A stretch of 51,522 nt of DNA. Origin: Plectonema radiosum NIES-515. GTDB taxonomy: Bacteria; Cyanobacteriota; Cyanobacteriia; Cyanobacteriales; Nostocaceae. The notes beneath the pieces are model-generated. The model did no database searches and was not told the origin of the DNA. It worked only from the letters and a program-made list of their open reading frames with translations. Shown here in pieces: positions 32,987 through 42,956 of the stretch (the stretch's first letter is position 1; each line of letters begins with the position of its first letter). The stretch is from NCBI RefSeq assembly GCF_025753815.1, contig NZ_JAOWRF010000104.1:1-51522 (forward strand). Reading direction: 5' to 3'. The translations under genes were made by a program, and so were the position numbers.

Positions 32987-33691
32987 TTATAAATCGCGCT
33001 GTAGGGGTGGAGTATCCCCGTCGTTCCTAACTCTTGTAAACAAAGCGCGATAAACAGGTTCACCCCGCAACAGCACATATTCTTCTCTTTCAGTAGAGAC
33101 TGGTAGCGGGTTTTCGGCTAGCCATTCTTCGTCATGTTGTCTGACAAAAGCTGGATGTTGGGTAAAGCGATCGCACATTTCCTCAGCCACAAACTTAATA
33201 TCTGATTGCAAAAATACCATTCCCCCAGGTGCGAGATAATTCGCTAATTCTGCGACTAATTCGGGTTGCACAACTCGTCTTTTAGCGTGACGATTTTTAA
33301 ACCACGGATCGGGAAATTGAATTGTGACGCGCTGTAGACTTTTATTAGGGAGAGAAGATAAAAGCGAGGATACCGAATTATTTACATTACAAAATAAATA
33401 ATGGACATTAGTTAAACCCAACTCATATCGCAATTTATTCGCGTCAATTACCAAAGGTTCACGAATTTCTAAACCAAGAAAATTCCAGTTAGTTTCTAGC
33501 TGTGCCATACTCAATAAAAACCGTCCCCGTGCAGAACCAATATCTAAATGAAGCGGTTGGTTTTGGGCATAATTTTTTTCCCATTCTACAGGATTCGCTG
33601 GTGTTTGATATTTATTTGCTAGTGGGTTTACATGTTGACGGACTCGACGAACTCGCAATGCCAAAATCAACTCTCCTTTAACTTCAGACAT
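32987..33691 (-). CDS. trmB: tRNA (guanine-N7)-methyltransferase
   Basis: This enzyme methylates G46 of tRNA with SAM. The 234-residue protein has the family motifs LHLDIGSARGRFLL (SAM site), FLGLEIREPLV, VTIQFPDPWFKNRHAKRRVV and the GGMVFLQSDIKFVAEEM segment. The length is normal. It is upstream of, and possibly cotranscribed with, the Uma2 gene. Confidence 0.95.
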   Translation of the reverse strand: MSEVKGELILALRVRRVRQHVNPLANKYQTPANPVEWEKNYAQNQPLHLDIGSARGRFLLSMAQLETNWNFLGLEIREPLVIDANKLRYELGLTNVHYLFCNVNNSVSSLLSSLPNKSLQRVTIQFPDPWFKNRHAKRRVVQPELVAELANYLAPGGMVFLQSDIKFVAEEMCDRFTQHPAFVRQHDEEWLAENPLPVSTEREEYVLLRGEPVYRALFTRVRNDGDTPPLQRDL

Positions 33692-33860
33692 TATAATAAT
33701 ACTTAACGATGAAAAATAATATCTTATTTATTCAATTACCAATTCCCCAATTTGTATATAAATATTAAGTGGGATCGCTTCTCCCCACCAAGACAAAACA
33801 AAGGTTATACTTCTCTCAAAAGAGCTTTTTTAGTTTGTTTTTAACATTATCCTTACTTCA

Positions 33861-34985
33861 ATGACTCTAAATTTTCGCTTTGCCGTAGTCAGCGACTTAC
33901 ACCTTGCGCTTCCCCACACAATCTGGAATCATCCCAGCCGTTTTCATTTGGTGGAAGTCGGCATTCCCGCGTTTGAAAGTGTATTAGAACACTTAACACA
34001 ACTGAATTTAGATTTCCTCTTACTTCCAGGAGATTTAACCCAACACGGTGAACCAGAAAATCATATTTGGTTGCAAAAACGTTTGGCTGAGTTACCTTTT
34101 CCAGTCTACGTTGTTCCTGGCAATCATGATGTTCCTGTCCTCACAGCAGATGAACAATCAATTGGTTTTGCCGATTTCCCACTTTATTATCGCAAGTTTG
34201 GTTATGAAGATGCCGACAAACTTTATTACACTTGTCAGTTGCTACCTGGAGTCAGACTTATTGGTTTGAATTCTAACTTTTTTAATGACCAAGGTGAGCA
34301 GGTAGGGCGTTTAGATATCCAACAACTAAATTGGTTAGAAGAGGTGTTAGCAGCCGCAAATGATGAATTAGTATTAGTAATGGTGCATCACAATGTTGTT
34401 GAGCATTTGCCTAACCAATCGCGTCACCCAATGGCAAATCGCTATATGTTGGAAAATGCACCACAATTGTTGCAGATGCTAAAGCAGTACAAAGTCAGTT
34501 TAGTATTTACAGGACATTTGCACGTTCAGGATGTTGCCTACTCAGAAGGAGTATATGATATTACCACAGGTTCTTTAGTCAGCTATCCACATCCTTACCG
34601 CGTATTAGAGTTTCATCGGGATAATCACGGAAGAAAATGGTTGCAAATTTGCTCACATCGGGTGGAGTCAGTACCGGATTTCCCGAAATTGCAGGAAACC
34701 TCACGAAAATGGATGGGCGATCGCTCTGTTCCCTTTTTACTCAAACTGCTAACTTTGCCTCCCTTAAACTTACCACCAGCCCAGGCGGAAGAACTAGCCC
34801 CGAATTTGCGCGACTTCTGGGCAAATATTGCCGCCGGCGATGCTTTGTTTGAGTACAACCACTTTCCACCAGAAGTAAGTCGCTACTTTGAGAAATATGG
34901 TGCGATCGCAACTTCTGGCACACCTGCCCTTATAGATAACAACAGCACCCTACTGCTTGAGGGGACGCTTGGACTGGGGGATTGA
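33861..34985 (+). CDS. metallophosphoesterase (calcineurin-like)
   Basis: A 374-residue phosphoesterase of the cyclic-nucleotide-phosphodiesterase-like class: SDLHL (Asp12, His14), PGDLTQHGEPENH, VVPGNHDVP, VMVHHNVVEH and TGHLHVQD complete the metal site. The C-terminal 100 residues are extra to the catalytic core. No signal peptide. The substrate is unknown. It is divergent from trmB. Confidence 0.9.
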   Translation: MTLNFRFAVVSDLHLALPHTIWNHPSRFHLVEVGIPAFESVLEHLTQLNLDFLLLPGDLTQHGEPENHIWLQKRLAELPFPVYVVPGNHDVPVLTADEQSIGFADFPLYYRKFGYEDADKLYYTCQLLPGVRLIGLNSNFFNDQGEQVGRLDIQQLNWLEEVLAAANDELVLVMVHHNVVEHLPNQSRHPMANRYMLENAPQLLQMLKQYKVSLVFTGHLHVQDVAYSEGVYDITTGSLVSYPHPYRVLEFHRDNHGRKWLQICSHRVESVPDFPKLQETSRKWMGDRSVPFLLKLLTLPPLNLPPAQAEELAPNLRDFWANIAAGDALFEYNHFPPEVSRYFEKYGAIATSGTPALIDNNSTLLLEGTLGLGD

Positions 34986-35238
34986 TGACTGGCAAGAAAT
35001 AGAACCACCATAATAACCAGGCGTTGCGGGTTATCAAATACAAATATACTATTGAATGCGACCATCGCAATCACCACTTTCACTAAGAGCGAAAGTCAAG
35101 GGCGATCGGAACTAACGCAAATACTCAAATAGTAGGTTATCGCGATCGCATAACCATTTCAGTCAATTTATCAACTAAGCCTCAAAAGACAAAGTATTTT
35201 ATCACTTTTGACTTAGTATTTATTGGTCATACCAAAAA

Positions 35239-35311
35239 TACCCCCAGGGGAATTCGAATCCCCGTTACCTCCGTGAAAGGGAGGTGTCCTAGGCCTCTAG
35301 ACGATGGGGGC
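35239..35311 (-). tRNA. trnE: tRNA-Glu (UUC)
   Basis: The minus strand folds into a 73-nt cloverleaf: acceptor GCCCCCA with TGGGGGT, anticodon arm CCTCC-CTTTCAC-GGAGG with anticodon TTC, and T arm GGGGATTCGAATCCCC. CCA is not encoded. In cyanobacteria this tRNA also feeds 5-aminolevulinate and chlorophyll synthesis. Confidence 0.95.
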
Positions 35312-35832
35312 ATGACTTGCAACACTCTTACTAAAATAACTAATTTTCGTCTTGATGTCAACAGGTTTAGCGAAAAAAATTTCTCTTCGGCAAGCTTTGC
35401 CGAATCCAAAAGATTTTTAGAGGAAAGAAATTCTTAGGGACTTGTGTGCATAGTGCTTTACGGGTGGTTATCGGGTCATGCGATCGCAAGCGTTTATAAT
35501 AGTCGTACTTTTATCGGCTATGATTTGGTTTTAATTATGAGCGTCATTTCCTCAACTTAGTCATCATGCGTTTATCACAAGCTGAATACTCCCGTACATT
35601 CGCCTTTTTGACTTTTAGGCACCGACTTATAGAATGAATTCTTGAGTTTTATGGATTAAGAAGCGATCGCCACTTTTTCAGGAATAATTAAGAAATAGCG
35701 TATAAACAAATACCATAAATTAACCCATTGGAGAATTTAGCAAGTCACAATGGATATGGTATTGCGCCGGACAAAGTTAAGATTAACTATTCTTTACAAA
35801 GATTTTGAAATATATCACTCAAAATCTAAAAC
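35312..35832. other. intergenic, 521 bp, nothing recognised
   Basis: A stretch with HIP1 sites and no credible ORF, RNA or strong hairpin. It should contain the antiporter and trnE promoters. Confidence 0.45.
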
Positions 35833-37752
35833 ATGGAAGCATCATTTGAAATCACCCAACAGATGGTGATTGCGGTCTTTGCAGGCATTAGCGCTCAAGT
35901 GCTGGCTGCATATCTGAAGCTGCCCAGCATCGTTTTGTTATTGGTGTTTGGCATTCTTCTTGGTTCGGATGCACTTGGGCTGTTGCACCCTCATTTACTG
36001 GGCACAGGATTGGAAGTTATTGTCGCTTTAGCAACGGCAATAATTTTGTTTGAAGGTGGACTCAACTTAGATTTGCGCGAGTTAGGCAAAGTTTCTCTTA
36101 GTCTGCAATTGCTCGTCACTCTGGGAACGCTCATCACTCTGCTTGGTGGTAGCATGGCAGCTCATTGGTTGGGTGAATTTCCCTGGAATATTGCTTTTCT
36201 CTACGCTTCCATAATCGTAGTTACAGGACCAACCGTCGTCGGTCCCCTACTCAAACAAATCAATGTAGATCGACAAGTCGCAACACTGCTAGAAGGGGAA
36301 GGCGTTTTAATTGACCCGGTAGGGGCTATCCTCGCCTTTGTTGTTCTCGATACAATTTTGAACGGCGATACTGACCCAATCAATGCAATTATCGGTTTGC
36401 TGTTGCGTCTGGGAGTCGGTGCAGCAATTGGGGCAGCAGGTGGTTATTTGATGAGTTTGATTTTCAAACGTGCCGATGTTCTCTCATTAGAACTAAAAAA
36501 TTTGGTAGTGCTAGCGGTGCTGTGGAGTCTGTTTACTTTAGCGCAGATGATCCGCAGTGAGTCGGGAGTAATGACAACCGTAATCGCCGGCGCAGTTTTT
36601 GCTAACTCCTCAGTGCCAGAAGAACGTTTGTTACGCCGCTTTAAAGGTCAATTGACGATTCTTAGCGTCTCGGTGCTGTTTATTTTGCTAGCGGCTGATT
36701 TGTCTATTGCCAGTGTATTTGCTTTGGGTTGGGGCAGTTTATTTACAGTTTTAGTACTAATGTTCATCGTTCGCCCGATTAACATTCTCTGTTGTACCTG
36801 GAATAGTGACCTCAACTGGCGGCAAAAATTGTTTTTAAGTTGGGTTGCACCTAGAGGTATTGTTTCTGCTTCAGTGGCTTCTTTATTTGCGATCGCACTC
36901 ACAAAACGCGGTGTCAACGGTGGTGAAGCGATTAAAGCTTTAGTCTTCCTGACAATTCTGATGACAGTATTCTGTCAGGGGCTAACAGCAGGTACGATCG
37001 CCAAATGGCTACAAATCACCTCTAAAGAAGCAACCGGGTTGGTAATTGTTGGCTGTAATCCCCTAAGTCTTTTGATTGCCCGATTCTTTCAAGAACGGGG
37101 AGAAGCGGTGGTCATGATTGATACTGACCCCGAATGTTTTGCAGAAGCCGAAGCACAAAACCTGCGGTTGATTGCTAGCAGTGCCCTAGATACAGGAGTT
37201 TTGGAAGAAGCGGGACTGGCTTCGATGGGAACTTTTTTAGCTATGACTAACAATGGTGAGGTAAATTTTGTTTTAGCTCAACGTGCGGCTGAAGAATTTA
37301 ACCCCCCCCGTGTTTTAGCGGTTTTTCCTCGCGACCCCCAAGCATCCACATCCGCAGATAATAAAGTTGACCAGGCTTTTGTCCAGGATTTAGGAATTAA
37401 GACTTGGAATGAGTATCTTAATAGTGGACGAGTGAAGTTAGGGACAACTACCCTCAATGAAGAGGAATTTTCCAGCCAACAAAATCGCATCCAAGAAAAA
37501 ATTCGCACCGGCGATTTGGTGCCGTTATTGGTAGAACGAGAAAAACGCCTACAGATAATTCCAGCTGCTATTCATTGGCAAGCAGGCGATCGCATCATAT
37601 ATCTATTGCATGACCCCAGATCCAATCTTTTAAAACGCTTATCCGGTGCTACTCAATCCACCCCCCTATCTCTAGAAAAGCTACCAGAAGTCGAACAAGT
37701 CCCTGTGGCAAAATTAGCTGAACTTTCCCCTAGTGATTTACCAAGTGTTTGA
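35833..37752 (+). CDS. CPA1-type cation:proton antiporter with TrkA-N domain
   Basis: A 639-residue membrane antiporter. About twelve membrane segments occupy residues 10-395, with the family motifs LFEGGLNLD, VTGPTVVGPLL, EGEGVLIDPVGAI (ion-site Asp) and SWVAPRGIVSASVASL. A cytoplasmic TrkA-N/RCK-like NAD-binding domain follows (about 400-520, GLVIVGCNPLSLLIARFF...VMIDTDPE), then a C-terminal TrkA-C-like region. It probably exchanges Na+ or K+ for H+, gated by nucleotide; the ion is not decided by sequence. Confidence 0.92.
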   Translation: MEASFEITQQMVIAVFAGISAQVLAAYLKLPSIVLLLVFGILLGSDALGLLHPHLLGTGLEVIVALATAIILFEGGLNLDLRELGKVSLSLQLLVTLGTLITLLGGSMAAHWLGEFPWNIAFLYASIIVVTGPTVVGPLLKQINVDRQVATLLEGEGVLIDPVGAILAFVVLDTILNGDTDPINAIIGLLLRLGVGAAIGAAGGYLMSLIFKRADVLSLELKNLVVLAVLWSLFTLAQMIRSESGVMTTVIAGAVFANSSVPEERLLRRFKGQLTILSVSVLFILLAADLSIASVFALGWGSLFTVLVLMFIVRPINILCCTWNSDLNWRQKLFLSWVAPRGIVSASVASLFAIALTKRGVNGGEAIKALVFLTILMTVFCQGLTAGTIAKWLQITSKEATGLVIVGCNPLSLLIARFFQERGEAVVMIDTDPECFAEAEAQNLRLIASSALDTGVLEEAGLASMGTFLAMTNNGEVNFVLAQRAAEEFNPPRVLAVFPRDPQASTSADNKVDQAFVQDLGIKTWNEYLNSGRVKLGTTTLNEEEFSSQQNRIQEKIRTGDLVPLLVEREKRLQIIPAAIHWQAGDRIIYLLHDPRSNLLKRLSGATQSTPLSLEKLPEVEQVPVAKLAELSPSDLPSV

Positions 37753-37839
37753 AAATACTGCTGCCATCTAAGTGTCAATACCCCCAATAACTTAGGAGAA
37801 TACAAAAAGGGTTAACCGTTCAGAAAATACTAAATAAAT

Positions 37840-39063
37840 CTAGTGTTTTACGTTTGTAATCTTAGACCAAAGGTTTAAAACTACAGGGATAAACGGCAAT
37901 CCCACTATTCCTTCCATAAAGTTAGGAATTACTTTTCTAGCTATATTCAGACTTCCATTGGTATCAGCATTGATGATCCTACCAGTGGTGCTTTTATATA
38001 ACCCTCTCTTAATTCGCTTACCACTAAATACTGGTTTAAACTCTGCTTTAGCTTTGTAAGTTGGTAAAATATCTACGTCTATTGCACTAGCCTTAGAAGT
38101 ATAACTTTCCTCAGTGACTATAACCTTAATACCAACTAATTCAGCTTTATAGGTTAAAAGATGAATCAATTTAGCATGAGGTATTTTAGTAAAAGATTGG
38201 TTATTCTTCTTACCAATATTGATATCCTGTTTCCAACCTTGATTATTGCCGATGATTAGCTGACTAATATCATTTAATTGACACCAGTCAATGACTCTAC
38301 GGCTAACTGTATGTAGATAATTATCTACTCTACGAGCACGTTTACCATTCAGTTGTTTAATCTGTTTCCAGGCTTCTATAGATTGAGCTAAGGATAGTCT
38401 TTTGTTAAATAGTTGGTTTATACTCTTCAACGGTCTACCATTAATCAAAAGCGGCTTGATACCGGGATGATTAGAAGTTATAGCCATTAAATTATTTAAA
38501 CCTAAATCTATACCAGCTATGTATTTACCGTCAGATTTAACTACGTCTACAGCAGTATAAACCACCTCAATTACATAATGGTCAAGTTTTGGTACTATCC
38601 TTACTTGATCTACATTTGTAGCCTTGGTGGGAAACTCAATACTAGTCTGAGAAAGTTTGATAATACATGACGCTAATGCTGGTTTTGATATTGCATCTAT
38701 TGGATAAATAACAACATTTCTACCATGCTCTTTATGTTTATACCCTGGAATTTTGGGTTTACCTAAATACTTATCAGGATTTTTTGCCCAGTCTTTTATA
38801 GCAGCTAACCAACATGACCAAGCATCCGTTACTCTACGTACTATCTGCTTACTAACTTTAGTAGGTAAAAATCTATAAGCCTCTAGTCCTTTAGTTTTAT
38901 GGTAAATATCTATTGAGTTGAAATATTTACCAGTTTCAAAAAAGTACTGGCGTTGGGTGTAATTAGCAGAGTTGTATAAATGCTTCGACTGTAAAGCTAA
39001 ATGATCACACTCTTTCCAAAATCTATGAGTTAGCCTAATTACGTGTTTCTCTACTAGTTGCAT
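37840..39063 (-). CDS. tnpB: TnpB, IS607-associated RNA-guided nuclease
   Basis: A 407-residue TnpB (OrfB). RuvC catalytic residues are Asp186 (GIDLGLNNL), Glu319 (TEESYTS) and Asp367 (INADTNGSLNIARK). The C-terminal Cys4 zinc ribbon of typical TnpB is absent: TSKASAID and the following segment have no CxxC, as in a known IS607-linked subgroup. The frame extends to a TTG at 39123; ATG 39063 gives the family-like MQLVEKHVIRLTH start. TnpB proteins use an RNA from the element's 3' end as guide, which here would lie near 37755-37840. Confidence 0.93.
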   Translation of the reverse strand: MQLVEKHVIRLTHRFWKECDHLALQSKHLYNSANYTQRQYFFETGKYFNSIDIYHKTKGLEAYRFLPTKVSKQIVRRVTDAWSCWLAAIKDWAKNPDKYLGKPKIPGYKHKEHGRNVVIYPIDAISKPALASCIIKLSQTSIEFPTKATNVDQVRIVPKLDHYVIEVVYTAVDVVKSDGKYIAGIDLGLNNLMAITSNHPGIKPLLINGRPLKSINQLFNKRLSLAQSIEAWKQIKQLNGKRARRVDNYLHTVSRRVIDWCQLNDISQLIIGNNQGWKQDINIGKKNNQSFTKIPHAKLIHLLTYKAELVGIKVIVTEESYTSKASAIDVDILPTYKAKAEFKPVFSGKRIKRGLYKSTTGRIINADTNGSLNIARKVIPNFMEGIVGLPFIPVVLNLWSKITNVKH

Positions 39064-39129
39064 AAAGAAGAGTGCTTTTTCGACCTTACTTGAAGTATAC
39101 ACAAGATTTATATAGATTGGCAATAGGTT

Positions 39130-39720
39130 TTATAGATTTTCTGCTGTAACCTTATGTAGTTCTTGTATTAATTTGAGATTTTTTCTACTTCTAGATCCAT
39201 AAAGCCTTGCTGAAAACACTGTAATTACTTCTAGTACATCTGAGGCTAATTCCTGCTCAAAAGTACAGTCTGTAGGTTGGTTTAGGATTGTAACCTTAGT
39301 TCCGTATTGCTCACAGAATGCAAAAATTAATTCACTACCAAAGCGTAAAAGTCTATCTTTATGAGTAATTACGAGTTCGGCAATATTTCCTTGAACTAGG
39401 AGAGAGATTAATTGGTTAAGTCCTTTTTTCTTATAATTTAAACCACTCCCTAAATCTTTAATCAGTAATCCATTAGGGTAGAGAGATTGAAGTACTTGGC
39501 ACTGTCTCTCTAAATCTTCTTTCTGGTCATGGCTGGACACACGAGCGTATAGAATAGTTAGTTTTTCTTTATACTCAGTAAATTGCTCAGATGGATACCT
39601 ACGATGACCACCTTCAGTTACAACATATTGTAATTTACCTGATCTAGTCCATTCTCGTACTGTCTCTACCCTTACCCCTTTAAGTGTCGCTACTTGTCCA
39701 ATGGTTAAAAGTTTAGTCAT
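39130..39720 (-). CDS. tnpA: IS607 serine recombinase TnpA
   Basis: A 196-residue transposase with an N-terminal MerR-like helix-turn-helix (LTIGQVATLKGVRVETVREW, to about residue 45) and a resolvase catalytic domain (nucleophile Ser62 in YARVSSHDQ, then RLLRFGSELIFAFCE). This N-terminal DNA-binding order is specific to IS607. It is complete and probably active. Confidence 0.95.
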   Translation of the reverse strand: MTKLLTIGQVATLKGVRVETVREWTRSGKLQYVVTEGGHRRYPSEQFTEYKEKLTILYARVSSHDQKEDLERQCQVLQSLYPNGLLIKDLGSGLNYKKKGLNQLISLLVQGNIAELVITHKDRLLRFGSELIFAFCEQYGTKVTILNQPTDCTFEQELASDVLEVITVFSARLYGSRSRKNLKLIQELHKVTAENL

Positions 39721-39725
39721 CTAAA

Positions 39726-39760
39726 AATACTCTAGATTATATGATTAATTCTAGAGTATT
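39726..39760. repeat. inverted repeat upstream of tnpA
   Basis: AATACTCTAGA / TCTAGAGTATT, perfect 11-bp arms with a 13-nt AT-rich spacer, 6 bp before the tnpA start. It is probably the element end or TnpA-binding site, possibly overlapping the promoter. Confidence 0.65.
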
Positions 39761-39830
39761 ATCTAGATTTATATAGTTTTTCACCTAACTGATTAAAACC
39801 CTAACAATGGCAGATATTTCGGAATTAGTT

Positions 39831-40514
39831 TTAGGCTTGCGCGATCGCATTCACATCTTCATCAATCAAGGAATTAAGCAAAGTCCACAGTTGCAAATCT
39901 GTGAAATCGGGAATTGCCATAAATGCGCCAATTTCTTGCAATACTTGCCCATTGTGAGTGGAAGCAATACCAATTGTACCAATTCCTGCACCAATAGCAG
40001 AACGAATACCTGAGGGAGAATCCTCCAGAGCGATCGCGTCCGTTGCTTGTATCCCCAAATTATTCAAGGCAACTTGATAAGGTGCAGGATCTGGTTTACC
40101 TGCTATATCTTCTCCTGCGATCACCACCGTATGAAAAGCTTCTTTAATTCCTAAAACTTCCAGCATAAATTCTACATTTAATCTAGGGGCATTAGTTACT
40201 AAAGCTCGTTTTAATTGATGTATCTTTGTCCATTCTATAAGTTGCGAAAATCCGGCTAGCGGTTGCAAATCAGGGGCAAATTCCCGAAAAAGCGCTTCTT
40301 TTTCTTCCGCAAGTTTTACCCCATCTTCGGGTGATAATTGTGGCAGTATGTCTTTGATGATTGCAGGGTTAAGCCGTCCACTAATTCTTGATTTGTAGAA
40401 GTTTTCATCAATTTCTATCCTGTAATTTTTCAGCATTTCCCGCCACGCTATGTAGTGGATAGGGTCAGTATTAACAATAGTTCCATCTAGGTCAAAGAGG
40501 ATTGCAGTCAGCAT
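39831..40514 (-). CDS. HAD-superfamily phosphatase/phosphomutase
   Basis: 227 residues, HAD subfamily IA with an alpha-helical cap. Motif I is FDLDGTIVNTD (nucleophile Asp8, acid Asp10), motif II VTNAP, motif III region GKPDPAPY, motif IV ALEDSPSGIRSA. It resembles beta-phosphoglucomutase-like sugar phosphatases. It is divergent from the nagB-like gene (122 bp), so a sugar-phosphate role is reasonable. Confidence 0.9.
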   Translation of the reverse strand: MLTAILFDLDGTIVNTDPIHYIAWREMLKNYRIEIDENFYKSRISGRLNPAIIKDILPQLSPEDGVKLAEEKEALFREFAPDLQPLAGFSQLIEWTKIHQLKRALVTNAPRLNVEFMLEVLGIKEAFHTVVIAGEDIAGKPDPAPYQVALNNLGIQATDAIALEDSPSGIRSAIGAGIGTIGIASTHNGQVLQEIGAFMAIPDFTDLQLWTLLNSLIDEDVNAIAQA

Positions 40515-40635
40515 AGTGTTTTGCTTTAATGTAAAATATTGTCAAGTTGATGTAGATAGTTTACATTGTTTAATTCTGCAATTTCTCATTAATAGCGTTG
40601 ATTAGGACAATTTTGACCAAATTCCTTGTAATATA

Positions 40636-41409
40636 ATGTTATCCGCCACAAAATTTTTTTTGCGCGACGAGCTGATGGTGCAGATTTACAACTGTGAAAG
40701 CGAAATGGCACAGGATGCAGCAGAAATAGCCCAAAAGTATTTACAAGAGGTTCTGACTTCAAGAGATTGTGCCACTATATTATTCGCGACAGGTAACTCT
40801 CAACTGAAATTTTTGGATGCTTTGATAAACTTAGGTGGTGTAGATTGGTCGCAAGTGACGATGTTTCATCTAGATGAATATTTAGGAATTGCTGCTGACC
40901 ATGCTGCGAGTTTTCGACGCTATTTGCAAGAACGTGTTCAGAAACGGATACAGCCTAAGCAATTTCATTACATAGAAGGTGATGCATTACAACCTTTGGC
41001 AGAGTGCGATCGCTATACTAAATTATTGCAAGCACAACCAATTGATTTATGCTGTCTAGGTATTGGTGAAAACGGACACATAGCTTTTAACGATCCATCT
41101 GTAGCAAATTTTCACGATTCATACAGCGTTAAATTGGTAAAACTAGATGCAGTCAATCGTCAGCAACAAGTGACCACTGGTTATTTCCCTCATCTGGAAA
41201 ACGTACCCCAGTACGCTTTTACCCTCACCATCCCGATGATTTGCTCTGCTAAAAAAATTATCTGCCTTGCACCCGAAAAACGTAAAGCTCAGGTAGTAAA
41301 GCAGATGTTGCAGCAGTCAATTAACATTAACTGCCCCGCTTCTATATTACGTCAACAACCGCAGGCAACGTTATTTTTAGATGCGAATTCTGGTTCCGCA
41401 TTTTTATAG
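40636..41409 (+). CDS. nagB: glucosamine-6-phosphate deaminase-like protein
   Basis: A 257-residue sugar-phosphate isomerase of the NagB/6-phosphogluconolactonase fold. It has the phosphate loop FATGNS, the general-base Asp80 in HLDEYLG and GIGENGHIAFNDP with Glu145 and His148, which fit NagB (GlcN6P to Fru6P + NH3). The N-terminus may start at Met14 (ATG 40675), closer to family length. No nagA is adjacent. Confidence 0.85.
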   Translation: MLSATKFFLRDELMVQIYNCESEMAQDAAEIAQKYLQEVLTSRDCATILFATGNSQLKFLDALINLGGVDWSQVTMFHLDEYLGIAADHAASFRRYLQERVQKRIQPKQFHYIEGDALQPLAECDRYTKLLQAQPIDLCCLGIGENGHIAFNDPSVANFHDSYSVKLVKLDAVNRQQQVTTGYFPHLENVPQYAFTLTIPMICSAKKIICLAPEKRKAQVVKQMLQQSININCPASILRQQPQATLFLDANSGSAFL

Positions 41410-41520
41410 TCAGAACTGCCCTAGACGACCCAGACCACAAATGCACATTTTGATTTTATATCACCTAAAGGCGCAAAATTCTTCTTTGCCCCTCTGCGTC
41501 TAGAAGTGAAATAATTCTTT

Positions 41521-42804
41521 TCACTTCTTCACCAAAATATATGCCTGAGCATAATCAGGCAATTCCTGAACATGCTGCCCAAAATCTTTATTATTCTTAA
41601 AAATACCCGCTAAAAAATCGAGTTGATGCAGATTCGGTAAAAACGCTCCCCCCGTATCCGCTATAATTCCCATTTGCAGGTTTTTTCGCCCAGCCTTATT
41701 ATACTCAAGTACAATAATTTTCCCTAAACCAATATTTAGCACATCGCCAGCAAAAGTCACCCCTGGTTTAATAGATATTTTTGCATCAATCTTATATCCA
41801 TAACCTTTAATAGCATCAACCTCCCGAAAATACCAATAACGCTTTTGTGCAGTTGCAGCTAATCCTCGCACATAAGCCATTTCATTATTTCTATCGACAT
41901 TAAAATATGTCTTAGAACCATCAGGAAAAGTCACCAGAATTGTTCCTTCCAATAAAGCTTCTTCTAAACCTTTTCGGCTGAGATAAACCAAAGGTTCAAC
42001 TTTTCCATACTCTCTACCACCTGGTTCGTAAATACCTGATAAAACATCCTGCTTTGTATATCTGGTATAGAACTTACTAGCCGCTAAATCATCTTTTAAA
42101 CTGTATAGTGGTATATTAAACGTAGACGTTTTCTTGCGTGACCCTGGATGAGTAAATACAGCATATTTTGTAATTCGTAGTCGTTCTTGCTGAGATTTTT
42201 GGGGGTTATAAGCAGACCATTTTATCACGCGAAAATTAGAGTTGATAAAATTAGCATCTTGTAAACGCGTAGTGCGACCATTGGCAATATCCTCTTGCAA
42301 TACAGCAATCATAAAATCCAAAGTCTTGAGGATATCTTCTACTTTAACTCCTTGAGCGCCAAGCAATCCTGTACGTTGAACATCTGGGTCTAGCGAACCA
42401 TAATCTTGAAAATATTTTCTCGTATTGGAAAGAGTTGCTAATAAGTCGGCTTGATTGAAATTAATTTTAGTAGTTGGTAGCTTTCCTGAATTAAAAACTT
42501 GGCTGCTATTAACCTTAAATTTAGGTTTTTGTGCTTCATCAATCACAGAATATGCTTTTGATGCTTGTGCTAATTCTCGTTGAGATGAAGAAGGATTTTC
42601 CTTGTCTATATTTTCATTTAACGTATTTTGAATATTTGAAGCTAAGGAAATCTGCTGAGTAGTAAAGGCTAAATTCTCTGTAGCCGGATTTTGTTGAGCT
42701 AGCTGTTTAGTTTTTGACTGAGTATATAGATAGCTACTAGCGAAGCCAGTAATTAATAAAGTGGCAAAACCTACTGCGAGACGAAGTTTTTGATTGAATA
42801 ACAT
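41521..42804 (-). CDS. MltA/3D-domain murein transglycosylase-like protein
   Basis: A 427-residue exported protein. A signal anchor is at about residues 8-28, a low-complexity Gln/Asn/Ser-rich region follows to about 95, then an MltA-like domain (about 150-340) and a C-terminal 3D domain (IADTGGAFLPNLHQLDFLAG, about 381-400) with the conserved Asp. MltA proteins cleave peptidoglycan glycan strands. A role in cell-wall remodelling is likely. Confidence 0.8.
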   Translation of the reverse strand: MLFNQKLRLAVGFATLLITGFASSYLYTQSKTKQLAQQNPATENLAFTTQQISLASNIQNTLNENIDKENPSSSQRELAQASKAYSVIDEAQKPKFKVNSSQVFNSGKLPTTKINFNQADLLATLSNTRKYFQDYGSLDPDVQRTGLLGAQGVKVEDILKTLDFMIAVLQEDIANGRTTRLQDANFINSNFRVIKWSAYNPQKSQQERLRITKYAVFTHPGSRKKTSTFNIPLYSLKDDLAASKFYTRYTKQDVLSGIYEPGGREYGKVEPLVYLSRKGLEEALLEGTILVTFPDGSKTYFNVDRNNEMAYVRGLAATAQKRYWYFREVDAIKGYGYKIDAKISIKPGVTFAGDVLNIGLGKIIVLEYNKAGRKNLQMGIIADTGGAFLPNLHQLDFLAGIFKNNKDFGQHVQELPDYAQAYILVKK

Positions 42805-42956
42805 ACTGATAGCTTAGAATTGTTTTTGCTAAATGATTGCACTTTCTCAATGTTTGGACAACATTTGTTAATAAAAGTTTCATATAAGTTCATTAAAATT
42901 TTAAATTATTTATGATGATAAAAGTGCGTTGGCGCAGCCCGCCGTAGGTATCGCTG

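Larger units (their letters stand above)
37840..39760 (-). mobile_element. IS607-family insertion sequence
   Basis: A serine-recombinase tnpA and a tnpB in the same orientation, with the inverted repeat at 39726-39760 upstream of tnpA. It sits between two intact genes (antiporter and HAD phosphatase), so it broke no ORF. The outer boundaries cannot be fixed, since IS607 elements lack terminal inverted repeats; the left end should lie between 37753 and 37840. Confidence 0.85.

Noticed and set aside
39807-40013. Plus-strand 68-codon frame over the HAD gene
   Set aside because: It is antisense to a well-conserved HAD phosphatase and has no independent support.
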